A DNA stretch of 64,000 bases, from the NCBI GenBank assembly GCA_014860355.1, contig JACZJV010000009.1, positions 1-64,000 of the forward strand, in the 5' to 3' direction. A program made the translations under genes and the position numbers. Under the pieces are notes generated by a model, which saw nothing but the letters and a program-made list of their open reading frames with translations, was not told the DNA's origin and did no database searches. The DNA is from Burkholderiales bacterium (GTDB taxonomy: Bacteria; Pseudomonadota; Gammaproteobacteria; Burkholderiales; SG8-39). Below, in pieces: positions 1 through 8,019 of the stretch (the first letter of the stretch is position 1; the number at the start of each line of letters is the position of its first letter).

Positions 1-27
1 ATTAGCGCGTTCCTACGCGGCAAGGCA

Positions 28-1719
28 TCAGCTGAGCCCCCATACCTGGGACAGATACTTCCAGTTGATGAAGTAATACAGTACGAATGCCACCAGAAAC
101 ACCATCGCCAGGGAAAACGTGCCTGGCGCGGCGAAGCCGGCGGACCCATGTCCCTGGAGCGCGACATTGGAGGGGACCACCGGAATGGGCACGGTCTCCT
201 GCTTGTGCGCGCCCGCGTCCAATTTCTTGCCCCACAGGAGCGAGCCGACGGTAATGTAGATATACAGCGCGCCGCCGACAATGGCTACCACTCCCGAGAT
301 TCCGACCAGGCCCATCATCAAATAGGCGGCGCCGGGAAACTCATAGGCGAACGGAGAACCGCCCATGGCCATGTCCCAATGGCGGCGGGAGACGCCCAGC
401 GTTCCCGCACCCATCATCACCAGAACGAAAAAGTACATCGACAGGCCGAACAAATAAGGCTGCAGCTTCGCCAGGCCCGGGCTGATCATTTCACGCTTGA
501 ACAGCACCGGTATCAGGAAATAAGTCAGCGACATGAACGAGAGCGAGGTGCCGATCACCACCGTGGCGTGGAAGTGACCGGGGACGTAGATGGTGTTGTG
601 AATGATCATGTTCAGCTGTTCCGTACCCATCATCACGCCGGAGATGCCGCCCAGGAATCCGAAGCCGATCAGGGAGATGAACATGCCTGAGAACACCGGA
701 TTGCCCCAGGGCGCTTTTCTGAGCCATTCGAACAGACCTTTGGTGAATCCCTTTTCGCGTTGTGCCACCTCGATGGCGCCCGGAATGGTGAGGCCGTGAA
801 TCATGGACGCGAGCACCGCGAAGTACATGAAGTAGCTGGTATTGACCACCTTCCATTCGGTACTCAGACCGGGGTCCGCCAGCAGGTGGTGCGCGCTCGC
901 CAGTTGCAGGAACAGGATGTAGAGCAGGAAGGCGCCGCGGCTGACGCGCTCGGACATCGGCTTGGCGCCAAAGCAGATGGCGGCGATGGCATACCAGATC
1001 GAAATATGCGCGGCTACATTGATCTGCTGCGAGGAATGGCCGAAGGCCCACCAGATGGTGCGATACACCAGCGGATCCACCTCCTTGACGACACCAATCG
1101 ACATGAGGAAGGTGGGGATCAGGATAATCGCGCCCGAGGCGATGGTGAACACGGCGATGATGGCGGCCGTGATTGCGCCGAAGGTCACCAACGGCACCGA
1201 GCCTTGGTAGGTCTTCTCATTCTTCGCAATGACGAGCGTGCCGAAGAACACGAAGCAACCGACCAGTGCGCCCACCGCGAATAGGATCAATCCGAGGTAG
1301 AACGCCGGCTCGGCCATCATTGGCACGTAGGAGGTCATCATCACGCTCGATGCGCCCCTGAACACCGCGACGTTGGTGGTGACCGAACCGATCAGCATCA
1401 AGGCGAAGCCCAGCCAGGCCACTCTGGGCGTGGCGATGCGGCAGCGCAGCAGGGTCGAGGAGCAGAAATAGAGGACGGCGATCTCGAAGAAAATGATCCA
1501 GAAGATCAGCATGTCGATGCCATGGGCGGTCAGCACCATGTAGAAATTGTCGGCGGCGAGCCAGTGCACCGCAGGCCAGCGGGTCAGTACCACGCCCACG
1601 GCGAGTATGCCTCCGACCAGCAACCAGACCACTGCCGCGACGGCATTGGCCAGCATCAGTTTTTCGGCTTGGGTGTCGAACTGCAGCCCGGAGCGCGGGC
1701 AGGTGCGGTAAGTAGTCAT
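28..1719 (-). CDS. cbaA: B-family (ba3-type) heme-copper oxidase subunit I, possibly a nitric oxide reductase
   Basis: This is a 563-residue membrane protein with about 13 hydrophobic segments. Metal ligands are visible: His66 (low-spin heme), His228 and His277-His278 (CuB), and the HxH pair His382/His384 that binds the two hemes. In oxygen reductases of this family the first CuB His is followed at +4 by the Tyr of the His-Tyr cofactor; here the run is GHSSQQ and position 232 is Gln. That points to NO reduction (the CuA-NOR type) rather than oxygen reduction, although the overall family is certain only as B-type oxidase. The start follows a GGGGGAGG ribosome site and lies 13 bases after the subunit II stop, in one operon with it. 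Confidence 0.9.
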   Translation of the reverse strand: MTTYRTCPRSGLQFDTQAEKLMLANAVAAVVWLLVGGILAVGVVLTRWPAVHWLAADNFYMVLTAHGIDMLIFWIIFFEIAVLYFCSSTLLRCRIATPRVAWLGFALMLIGSVTTNVAVFRGASSVMMTSYVPMMAEPAFYLGLILFAVGALVGCFVFFGTLVIAKNEKTYQGSVPLVTFGAITAAIIAVFTIASGAIILIPTFLMSIGVVKEVDPLVYRTIWWAFGHSSQQINVAAHISIWYAIAAICFGAKPMSERVSRGAFLLYILFLQLASAHHLLADPGLSTEWKVVNTSYFMYFAVLASMIHGLTIPGAIEVAQREKGFTKGLFEWLRKAPWGNPVFSGMFISLIGFGFLGGISGVMMGTEQLNMIIHNTIYVPGHFHATVVIGTSLSFMSLTYFLIPVLFKREMISPGLAKLQPYLFGLSMYFFVLVMMGAGTLGVSRRHWDMAMGGSPFAYEFPGAAYLMMGLVGISGVVAIVGGALYIYITVGSLLWGKKLDAGAHKQETVPIPVVPSNVALQGHGSAGFAAPGTFSLAMVFLVAFVLYYFINWKYLSQVWGLS

Positions 1720-1732
1720 TGGCGCCTCCCCC

Positions 1733-2272
1733 TTACTTGACGTAGATGCGGCCGGCCATATTGGCGTGGCCGATGCCGCAGTATTCGTTGCAGACAATGG
1801 AAAAAATCCCGGACTGATTCGGTGTCACCTTCACGACGTGCTCATATCCCGGTACGACCTGGATATTGATATTGACCGGCTGCAGCGAGAATCCGTGGTT
1901 GTAGTCCATCGAGGTCAGATGCAGGCGATAGGTCTTGTCCTTCTCCAGTTCCAGGACCGGCCACCAATCCCAGAGACGCGCGATGAGATAAACGTCGCTA
2001 CCCGCGGGCGGATGCACCACCGGGATCTTCCTGTCGGTTTCCGTGCGCACGGTGTATTTGTCCACCATGGCCTGCGTCTTCGCCGTGTACATCTCGCGGG
2101 TGGTCTTGTAGGTTTCGGTCGACAGGTTCTGCTTGCCGTAGATATGCCAGCCAACCATCATCGCGAACATGATCATGCACCAGATAAAAGCGATCAGGAT
2201 CCAGGTCCCTTCGACACGATCCAAAGGCTGTTTCCACCAGAGCCGATCTGAAGGCGGCAGGATTGCGCTCAT
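1733..2272 (-). CDS. cbaB: Heme-copper oxidase subunit II, CuA domain
   Basis: This 179-residue protein has one N-terminal transmembrane helix (about residues 20-45) and a periplasmic cupredoxin domain. The CuA site is complete: a His in DYNHGF, then the CNEYCGIGHANM block with two Cys, a His and a Met. It takes electrons from a soluble or lipid-anchored cytochrome c and passes them to subunit I. A GTG codon two codons upstream is possible, but the ATG at 2272 has a GAGGGG site at the right distance. It is transcribed between the 50-residue subunit and subunit I. The c-type cytochrome gene about 450 bases upstream is a plausible electron donor. Confidence 0.92.
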   Translation of the reverse strand: MSAILPPSDRLWWKQPLDRVEGTWILIAFIWCMIMFAMMVGWHIYGKQNLSTETYKTTREMYTAKTQAMVDKYTVRTETDRKIPVVHPPAGSDVYLIARLWDWWPVLELEKDKTYRLHLTSMDYNHGFSLQPVNINIQVVPGYEHVVKVTPNQSGIFSIVCNEYCGIGHANMAGRIYVK

Positions 2273-2317
2273 ATTCACACCCCTCGTTGAAAAGACACGC
2301 GACGCGTCGACCGACGC

Positions 2318-2470
2318 TTATTTGGCAAGCGGAACTGTCAGAATTTCAATGACACCCCAGAGGGTGTAAACCAGCATGGGAACCATGACGCCGAAAAACA
2401 GCAACAGGAAGGGGTTGTCCAGAAATTTCTGCATCAGGGGAATCTGTTCTTCTTGAGCCGGGCTGTTCAT
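2318..2470 (-). CDS. Small single-helix subunit of the ba3-type oxidase (subunit IIa-like)
   Basis: This is a 50-residue ORF: a short polar N-terminus (MNSPAQEEQIP), then FLDNPFLLLFF and one strongly hydrophobic helix running to the C-terminus. It has an excellent AGAGGAGG ribosome site ten bases before ATG and is the first gene of the operon. Two-subunit B-family oxidases such as that of Thermus carry a one-helix subunit IIa in the same position, so the assignment rests on size, topology and position rather than on a diagnostic motif. Confidence 0.75.
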   Translation of the reverse strand: MNSPAQEEQIPLMQKFLDNPFLLLFFGVMVPMLVYTLWGVIEILTVPLAK

Positions 2471-2571
2471 CTTGTGGCCTCCTCTATGGCGGGTCGAGTC
2501 AGATCAAACACTGGCGGAGCTACGCGGATCTCTACCTCTGACGACTGTAGTGGTCCGGGTCGCGAAAAGAT

Positions 2572-2585
2572 TTAACTTAAGTCAA
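2572..2585 (-). promoter_or_regulatory. Possible FNR/DNR-type box upstream of the oxidase operon
   Basis: Read on the minus strand this is TTGACTTAAGTTAA, which matches 7 of 10 fixed positions of the FNR/CRP-like consensus TTGAT-N4-ATCAA. It lies about 100 bases before the first gene of the operon. NO-responsive Dnr/Nnr regulators use such boxes, which would suit an NO reductase. The match is incomplete and could be chance. Confidence 0.3.
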
Positions 2586-2720
2586 AGAAATCCAAGCTGA
2601 TTTGCGCGGCAAAACCCACGACACCTATAGGGGCTTTGGCATTGCATACGAGTCGCGCGATCCGCCACTTCATTCAATTCGACGAGGCGAACTTCGGTGC
2701 CATTTCGATGCGCGCTCATA

Positions 2721-3119
2721 TTATTTGGCCAGCACCCAATCGACCATCGCCTTCAAGTCGTCGTCGCTGATCTGGCTTGCGGAAATTGGCGGCATTGGTA
2801 TTGAACCGTAGGCGCCTGCACCACCCTCTCGTATTTTCTTCATGAGCATGGCGGCTGCGCCTTGCTCACCTTTGCGCTGTTTAGCGACCTCGGTGTACGA
2901 CGGTCCCAGGATCTTCTTGTCAATCGCGTGGCAACCCGCGCAACCGGCCTTATTCATGATTGCCAGTGCTTTCGTGTCGTCGAGCGAGGCGATCGCAGCG
3001 CTCGGCCCGGCTCCAGCCGCTGGAGCAGGCTGCGGTGCGGCTTGCGGCGGCGGGGCTGGTTTGCCGCAGGCAGATACAATCAACATGGTGAGTGCAGCAA
3101 TCAGTAGCAATCGGTTCAT
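2721..3119 (-). CDS. Lipid-anchored class I cytochrome c
   Basis: This 132-residue protein opens with a lipoprotein signal ending in the lipobox VSAC (Cys18). A Pro/Ala-rich linker (residues 20-40) follows, then a class I cytochrome domain with the heme motif CAGCH at 60-64 and a probable distal Met at 109 in IPMPP. Size and features match c551/c552-type electron carriers. The chosen ATG follows AAGGGA at nine bases and gives a proper signal peptide; the longer reading upstream does not. It points the same way as the oxidase operon and is a likely donor to its CuA domain. A palindromic operator lies about 150 bases upstream. Confidence 0.85.
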   Translation of the reverse strand: MNRLLLIAALTMLIVSACGKPAPPPQAAPQPAPAAGAGPSAAIASLDDTKALAIMNKAGCAGCHAIDKKILGPSYTEVAKQRKGEQGAAAMLMKKIREGGAGAYGSIPMPPISASQISDDDLKAMVDWVLAK

Positions 3120-3269
3120 CGCGTTTTTCCCTTCAGTGATCCACAAAATCGACGTTGCCGCGTGCCTAGACGCCTTTCCTGCCATGTGGCCGCACCGGTC
3201 ATCGCCGCAATAATTCGGCAGATGCAACTCCTCACGCTACGGCACTCCATCAGTGAAGCGGAAGGCAAT

Positions 3270-3286
3270 ATATCATAATGTGATAT
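3270..3286. promoter_or_regulatory. Palindromic operator, copy 1 (ATATCA-N5-TGATAT)
   Basis: This is a perfect 6+6 inverted repeat with a five-base spacer (TAATG). It lies between the divergent cytochrome c and MFS genes, about 50 bases before the latter. The same TATCA-N5-TGATA core occurs at 5272 and 7845, each time in front of a gene of this cluster. The MarR-family protein at 4095-4616 is the obvious candidate to bind it. Confidence 0.7.
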
Positions 3287-3338
3287 CTAGTCAATCATTT
3301 TCCCAACCCAAAACATGCGTTCCCAAAGCGGCGATCGA

Positions 3339-4079
3339 ATGACCAGCGACGAGAGGCGCGCCGGCGCCAGTCTGGCTGCGCTCCTGGCTTTGCGCATGCT
3401 GGGACTCTTCCTTTACGTCGTGCCGACCGCACCGCGAATCCAAGCAGGCCCGAAAGTGCCGCTGCGCGAAGTACTGCTCGATGCGCAACTGCTGCGGCTC
3501 AATTTCGGCATTTTTTCACTGCACCTGATCCAGATTGCGATGTTCGTAGTCATGCCGGGACTGCTCATCAGCAGCGGTAATCTGTCGCTCACGCAACACT
3601 GGCAGGTCTATCTCGGCACCCTGCTCGCCTCGCTGGTGCCCATGGTGCCGGCAATTATCTATGCCGATAAGCGCGCGAGACTCAAGCCCGTATTCCTGAT
3701 CGCAATCGCGCTGCTAATCATTGCCGAGGCGGGGAGTTTCATGGGAAGGGGGGATTTCATCGTGATCGTCGCGATGATGTGGGTGTTCTTTGTGGCATTC
3801 AACATCCTGGAGGCCAGTCTGCCGTCGCTGGTTTCGCGCGTGGCGCCATCGCGCGCCAAGGGTGCAGCACTGGGTGTCTACACCACGTGCCAGGCGCTCG
3901 GCCTCTTCACGGGTGGCACGGTCGGAGGCTTGCTTGTCGAGCGTGTGGGGGTCGGTGGCGTATTCGCCTTCGGCGCCCTGATTGCAGCGCTCTGGCTGCT
4001 GGTCGCTGCATCGATGCGACTGCCCACGCGGATGCCGAGCTGGGGATTGGCAGTCCCGAGTCGCAGCCTGGGCGCGTAG
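3339..4079 (+). pseudogene. MFS transporter with large internal deletion
   Basis: The reading frame is open (246 residues), but the protein is about 200 residues short for a YajR-like MFS exporter. It begins like the family (SLAALLALRMLGLFL) and then jumps directly to the interdomain linker (VVPTAPR) and the C-terminal half starting at LLRLNFGIFSLH. Helices 2-6 are therefore missing and the junction is in frame. The C-terminal half looks normal. A working 12-helix transporter is not possible; the gene is either a relic or an assembly error. No strong ribosome site is visible and the start is chosen by family likeness. Confidence 0.6.
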
Positions 4080-4094
4080 GCTGCTAACAACCAA

Positions 4095-4616
4095 CTAGCG
4101 GTGTTCGAAGGTTCGTATGGTGGGCACGACGAAGCGGCCTTGCAGCGACACCAGCTCGGCCCGGTGCAGGCGCGCCAGTTTGTTGAGCAGCTTGTCAGCT
4201 TTTGCCAGCACGCGAACTTCGATTTGCCGCCGATCCTTCTCGGAGCGTCGACGTTGGACCAGGCCCAGCGTTTCGCAGCGCGAGACGAGCGCAACGACGC
4301 CATGGTGGTGGGCCTGCAAGCGCTCCGCCAGTTCTCCCACCGTCGCCCAGTCGCGGTCGGGATAGCCGCGTATCTGCAGCAGCAGCAGATACTGCTGCGG
4401 CTTGAGCCCGTGTCGCAGGGCAAGCTGCTCGCTGAATCTGACGAACTTGCGGATTTGATAGCGAAAATCGGCGAGCGTCTCGAAATCGCGTTTGCTCAGG
4501 GGGCGGGCGTCGGTTTTCGTCACGGGGTATCCAGCGGAGGAAGTATCGGCAAATTGTCCCGCAATGGTCGCCGAATTCTCCCTCTGTGACAAGCGCCGCG
4601 CGCGGCGCCGCTGCAT
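4095..4616 (-). CDS. MarR-family transcriptional regulator
   Basis: This 173-residue protein has a winged-helix core. RYQIRKFVRFSEQLALRHGL forms the dimer helix, TVGELAERLQAHHHGVVALVSRCETLGLV is the helix-turn-helix, and RRRSEKDRRQIEVRV is the wing. The order and the DRR wing motif are typical of MarR. The start overlaps the stop of the upstream membrane gene (TGATG), so translation is probably coupled; a GTG at 4523 is an alternative giving a more usual N-terminus. It is the only DNA-binding protein of the cluster and the likely ligand of the three TATCA-N5-TGATA palindromes, including the one before its own operon. The effector is unknown; nitrosative stress is inferred from the neighbours. 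Confidence 0.85.
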   Translation of the reverse strand: MQRRRARRLSQRENSATIAGQFADTSSAGYPVTKTDARPLSKRDFETLADFRYQIRKFVRFSEQLALRHGLKPQQYLLLLQIRGYPDRDWATVGELAERLQAHHHGVVALVSRCETLGLVQRRRSEKDRRQIEVRVLAKADKLLNKLARLHRAELVSLQGRFVVPTIRTFEHR

Positions 4617-5176
4617 CAGTGCATCAGCACGATCTGCATCAGCACCAGCCAGGCAAGCAATCCGGCGCCGGTGACGACGGTCGCCATCTGCATCGCGCGC
4701 AGGTCCTCATGCATGTGAAACAGCGCGTACATACCGCGATAGGTTATGGCGAGAGAGCAAAATAGGCCAAGGGCGCCAACGACGATGCAGACGGCAAGAT
4801 TCGGAACGAACAGCACAAGCGCTGAAATCCACATCGGAATGGGTGCAATCGCGGCGAGAGTGAAACACTCCTGATATCCCGCGGGGACGTCATTCGCGCG
4901 ACAGGCCAGATGCATGATCCAGGCCATGGCCGGGACGGTAAGCAGTTCGGCAAGGAAGAAGACGCCGGCCGCGAAATGCCACTGCTGCGGGGAGACTCCG
5001 GGCGAGAAGATATCGCCATAGTGGCCTCCAGCGTAATAAATCATCGCGGCGGGCAGAATCGAAAACGGCAGAACCAGAAGCGTAAACATGCGCGCTATGG
5101 ACGGATGGATTTGAATGAGATCATCCCAACCGTCGTGGAAGGACAGAAGCATCTTCGGCATTTGCAGCAAGGTCAT
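4616..5176 (-). CDS. Yip1-family integral membrane protein
   Basis: This 186-residue protein has five hydrophobic segments (roughly residues 27-48, 68-88, 102-122, 125-150 and 162-184), with no soluble domain. The opening (KMLLSFHDGWDDLIQIHPSI) and the helix pattern resemble Yip1-domain proteins of proteobacteria, whose function is not established. The ATG follows AGGAG at seven bases. It is the first gene of an operon with the MarR regulator, and a long palindromic operator lies about 100 bases upstream, so it is probably under control of that regulator. Confidence 0.7.
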   Translation of the reverse strand: MTLLQMPKMLLSFHDGWDDLIQIHPSIARMFTLLVLPFSILPAAMIYYAGGHYGDIFSPGVSPQQWHFAAGVFFLAELLTVPAMAWIMHLACRANDVPAGYQECFTLAAIAPIPMWISALVLFVPNLAVCIVVGALGLFCSLAITYRGMYALFHMHEDLRAMQMATVVTGAGLLAWLVLMQIVLMH

Positions 5177-5271
5177 GGCAGTCTCCTGCGTTGCGGACCG
5201 TACGAAGGCCCGGATTCGTCAAACCGGCAAGTCGGTTTCGGATGCCTAGAACGCCGGCATGCGATGTGACT

Positions 5272-5294
5272 AATATATCATGCCGTGATATATT
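5272..5294. promoter_or_regulatory. Palindromic operator, copy 2 (9+9 bp arms)
   Basis: AATATATCA and TGATATATT flank a five-base spacer (TGCCG). This is the longest and most perfect of the three copies, and it lies upstream of the yip1-marR operon, as expected for autoregulation. Confidence 0.75.
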
Positions 5295-5502
5295 GTCAAG
5301 CGCGCTTTCTCAGCTACCGCGGAATGGTGCATCGATCCGCCGGGACATGCGTAGTGATGGGGCGCGCTGGCTGCTCAGGCGTCTTCATTGCCGGATTCGA
5401 CTGCGCTGGCGTGCCAGCGCGAAAAGCGCCTCTGCGCGGGGAAACGGATATCGCAGATGCCTAGCCTAGCCCGCTGGCCTGGAGTCTGCCTCCGGAAATA
5501 TC

Positions 5503-6156
5503 CTAGCGACATCCCGCGGCGATCGCGCTCGCCAGCGCCGCAACCTGCGTCCGATCCGTGACTAATTCCAGGCCGGCCGGGCCGACAATATGGATGCCGT
5601 TTTCCGTCACGATGAAGTCCATCGGAATGTCATGCGGCTGCGGCTGGATAGAGGGCATTCTGGACAGTTCGAACGCGACGCCGATTTTGAGCGGCTGCGG
5701 CGCCAGCGCGGCGAGCGTGCGATCGAAGTAGCCGCCGCCGTATCCCAGCCGGTAGCCGTCCAGATCGAAACCAATCGGCGGGATTAGCAACGCCTGGGGC
5801 GTGACGATGTCGGTGCCTACGGGGACCGGCAGGTCGAACACGCCCTTGCTCGTGTCTACGCCCGGCCACCATTCGCGGAATTGCAGCGGCGCGCTTTTCT
5901 GGATCACCACCGGGAGTGCCGCCCTGGCGCCGCCCCCGCGCCAGCCGTGGATGGCAAAGCGCGGATCGAATTCGCCTTTGAATGGCCAGTAGAAACCGAC
6001 TACCATTTGCTGCAGCAGCAGAAAACCCTCGAGCAGTGCTGCGGTGATCGCCTCGTTCCAGGCGCGGCGCTCCTCCGTTGTCACCGACACGCGGCGCGAC
6101 AGGATTTCCTCGCGACGCGCCTTGCGCCATTGTTTGATGCTGTCGGGCATGGTCAT
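5503..6156 (-). CDS. ygfA: 5-formyltetrahydrofolate cyclo-ligase
   Basis: This 217-residue cytoplasmic enzyme makes 5,10-methenyltetrahydrofolate from 5-formyltetrahydrofolate with ATP. The family signature is present near residues 150-166 (LDGYRLGYGGGYFDRTL), and the substrate-side segments FYWPFKGEFDPR and PPIGFDLDG are intact. An N-terminal Arg-rich helix (KQWRKARREEILSRR) is also typical. Length is normal. The start lies four bases after the nnrS stop, so it is probably the last gene of the SirB2-NnrS transcript. No functional link to that group is evident. Confidence 0.88.
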   Translation of the reverse strand: MTMPDSIKQWRKARREEILSRRVSVTTEERRAWNEAITAALLEGFLLLQQMVVGFYWPFKGEFDPRFAIHGWRGGGARAALPVVIQKSAPLQFREWWPGVDTSKGVFDLPVPVGTDIVTPQALLIPPIGFDLDGYRLGYGGGYFDRTLAALAPQPLKIGVAFELSRMPSIQPQPHDIPMDFIVTENGIHIVGPAGLELVTDRTQVAALASAIAAGCR

Positions 6157-6160
6157 AGGC

Positions 6161-7399
6161 TCAACCCGGCTTGCCGTCGCTGCGTGGGCGCAGGTAAGCC
6201 GGGACGTACTTCCACGCCCAACCGGCAAACGCCGCGAGCCAGGCGAGGATGGCTGCGGTTATGAACCACGCGAACGCTTGCGGCCAGAGTTCTGATCCCA
6301 GGCGCAGCATGGTGGCGGTCTGCAGCAGCCAGAACAGCCGCCAGGTCGCATCGTCGGCGGTGAGGCTGCTGCCGGAATGGCCCCGGGTGACGCGCGTCAC
6401 CATGGCGAACATCACCGATGCGGCGAAACCCATTGTCACTGCGTGCAGTGGTGCCAGTCCGAGTCCGCGATTGCCCGTCAGGGCCAGCGCGCCGTCCAGC
6501 GCGGACAGCGCAAACGCTATGCCGAGCCAGACAAAGCCCAGGTGCAGCATCGCGAGCAGGCGGATCCGCAGGCTGTGCAGCAGCCCCCAGCGCAGGCTGA
6601 GCCAGAGGAGGAATACTGCCGCGGGCGCATCCACGGCCCAGGCGTAGGGTCGCAAGTCTGCAATTTCAATGGCGCCATGGGCTACGCAAGCGGCGAGGAA
6701 GCACCACAGCACCCAGAACGGGCGCCAGGCGGCGATGGATGGCAGCACCGCGGCGGTAAAAAAAGGCAGCATGCGGTGTACCACGATCAGGAATGCCGGA
6801 AGGGCGAAGCACCACAGCCCGGCGACGATCACCCAGATGAACCAGCGCAGATCGCCGCTGAAGCACAGTAGCGCATAGCATGCCAGGCCGGCGACGCCCG
6901 GCAGCATGAATGCCAGAACCAGCTTGGCGTGCCTGCGGTCTTGCGCCGTGCTCTGGCGGATCAGGCGCGCGAAAATCAGCAGGTAGCGCGCCCAGCACGC
7001 AGCCAACAGCAGCGCTGCTGCGCCCGACGCGGGTATGGAAACGATGGACAGCACGGTGATCGAAGCGCCGCCGGCGAACGCGAACAGCGCCGTGGGCAGC
7101 AGCTCCGACGCGCTCGGGCCCTTCACGCCGAGCCAGGACGGGCCGGCGGTGAACAGGAAGCCGAACATGTACATCGGAATGAAGGTGTAGAGCATCGCCG
7201 TCGCGTGCACCAGAGTCGGCGCAAGCGCAGCCGGCAGGGCTGCCCCGAACAGTCGCAGCACAAGAACCACGCACCACCAGGTCGAAGCGAGCAGCAACAG
7301 CAGCGACGCGAGGAAGAAGAACAGCCGGTGCGGCGCCGCTTTGATCCAGACCAGGCCGGGTGCTGCCGGCGCCGGAATTGCGTTTGCTTCAGCCGACAT
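6161..7399 (-). CDS. nnrS: NnrS-family heme-copper membrane protein
   Basis: This 412-residue protein is predicted to have about 12 transmembrane helices. Family marks are the N-terminal PHRLFFFLASLL, the segment FGFLFTAGPSWLGV, and the C-terminal LHAVTMGFAASVMFAMVTRVTRGHSG, which carries conserved His residues. NnrS proteins bind heme and copper and protect against nitrosative stress in denitrifiers; they are not NO reductases themselves. The start overlaps the end of the SirB2-like gene by 11 bases. With the unusual heme-copper oxidase upstream it supports an NO-related role for the region. Confidence 0.9.
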   Translation of the reverse strand: MSAEANAIPAPAAPGLVWIKAAPHRLFFFLASLLLLLASTWWCVVLVLRLFGAALPAALAPTLVHATAMLYTFIPMYMFGFLFTAGPSWLGVKGPSASELLPTALFAFAGGASITVLSIVSIPASGAAALLLAACWARYLLIFARLIRQSTAQDRRHAKLVLAFMLPGVAGLACYALLCFSGDLRWFIWVIVAGLWCFALPAFLIVVHRMLPFFTAAVLPSIAAWRPFWVLWCFLAACVAHGAIEIADLRPYAWAVDAPAAVFLLWLSLRWGLLHSLRIRLLAMLHLGFVWLGIAFALSALDGALALTGNRGLGLAPLHAVTMGFAASVMFAMVTRVTRGHSGSSLTADDATWRLFWLLQTATMLRLGSELWPQAFAWFITAAILAWLAAFAGWAWKYVPAYLRPRSDGKPG

Positions 7400-7778
7400 G
7401 GGGCAGCGCCGATTTCGTCATTGCCACGGCCACGATATAGGCGAACACCAGCAGCGCGCTCCAAAACGCGGTGATGCGAATGGCGCGCGTGCTTCCGCGC
7501 CTGAGCGCGATCGTGCCAAGAATGATGTACGCAACGAGTCCGAGGACTTTGGCGGTAAGCCATGCGTCCACCAGGGGGTATTGGCCGATCAGCAGTGCCA
7601 GCGCAATTGCGCTCGCGAGCAGCACAGTGTCCAGCACGTGCGGTGTTATGCGCACCCAGCGGCGCGCGAGCAGGGGAGAAGCCAGCATCATCCATGCGCC
7701 GCGAAGCACGAAACCCGCGCCCGAGAGCGCGACGCAGCTTATGTGCAGGTACTTGAGCAGAATATAGGTCGTGGGCAT
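7389..7778 (-). CDS. SirB2-like membrane protein
   Basis: This 129-residue protein has four hydrophobic helices and no soluble domain. The opening KYLHISCVALSGAGFVLRGAWM and the RRWVRITPHVLDTVLLASAIAL stretch match the SirB family, small membrane proteins of unknown function. In many denitrifying proteobacteria such genes are close to nnrS. The ATG at 7778 follows AGGAAA at a normal distance; the ORF upstream of it is not protein-like. It begins a three-gene run with nnrS and the folate gene, about 70 bases from operator copy 3. Confidence 0.72.
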   Translation of the reverse strand: MPTTYILLKYLHISCVALSGAGFVLRGAWMMLASPLLARRWVRITPHVLDTVLLASAIALALLIGQYPLVDAWLTAKVLGLVAYIILGTIALRRGSTRAIRITAFWSALLVFAYIVAVAMTKSALPHVG

Positions 7779-7844
7779 GTGGACTTTCCTGTTGACATTG
7801 CCGGCGCGGAACTTTTCGTGTAATTTTCTAGCATGATGCTGATA

Positions 7845-7859
7845 TATCATAATATGATA
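7845..7859. promoter_or_regulatory. Palindromic operator, copy 3 (TATCA-N5-TGATA)
   Basis: TATCA-TAATA-TGATA has the same core and spacer length as copies 1 and 2. It lies between the SirB2-nnrS operon (minus strand) and the nitronate monooxygenase relic (plus strand), about 30 bases before the latter start codon. Confidence 0.65.
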
Positions 7860-7887
7860 CACATGTGCAAATTCGAGATGGCGAATC

Positions 7888-8019
7888 ATGCTCAGCACCG
7901 CACTGGCCGATATGTTTGGCCTGCAGCACCCGATCATACTGGGCCCGATGGGAGGCGTAGCCGGCGGTCGTGAAATCATGGAGCTGTCGCACAAGAACCG
8001 TCAGAGGAGCGCAGGATGA
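7888..8019 (+). pseudogene. 5' stub of a nitronate monooxygenase gene
   Basis: Translation gives MLSTALADMFGLQHPIILGP followed by MGGVAGG, the characteristic N-terminus of nitronate monooxygenase (2-nitropropane dioxygenase family). The frame then runs for about 16 unrelated residues into a stop. The intact enzyme is about 320-350 residues, so over 90 percent is missing. The stop overlaps the next ATG (ATGA), which suggests that a deletion fused the gene's beginning to what once preceded the DUF3330 gene. Confidence 0.6.
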
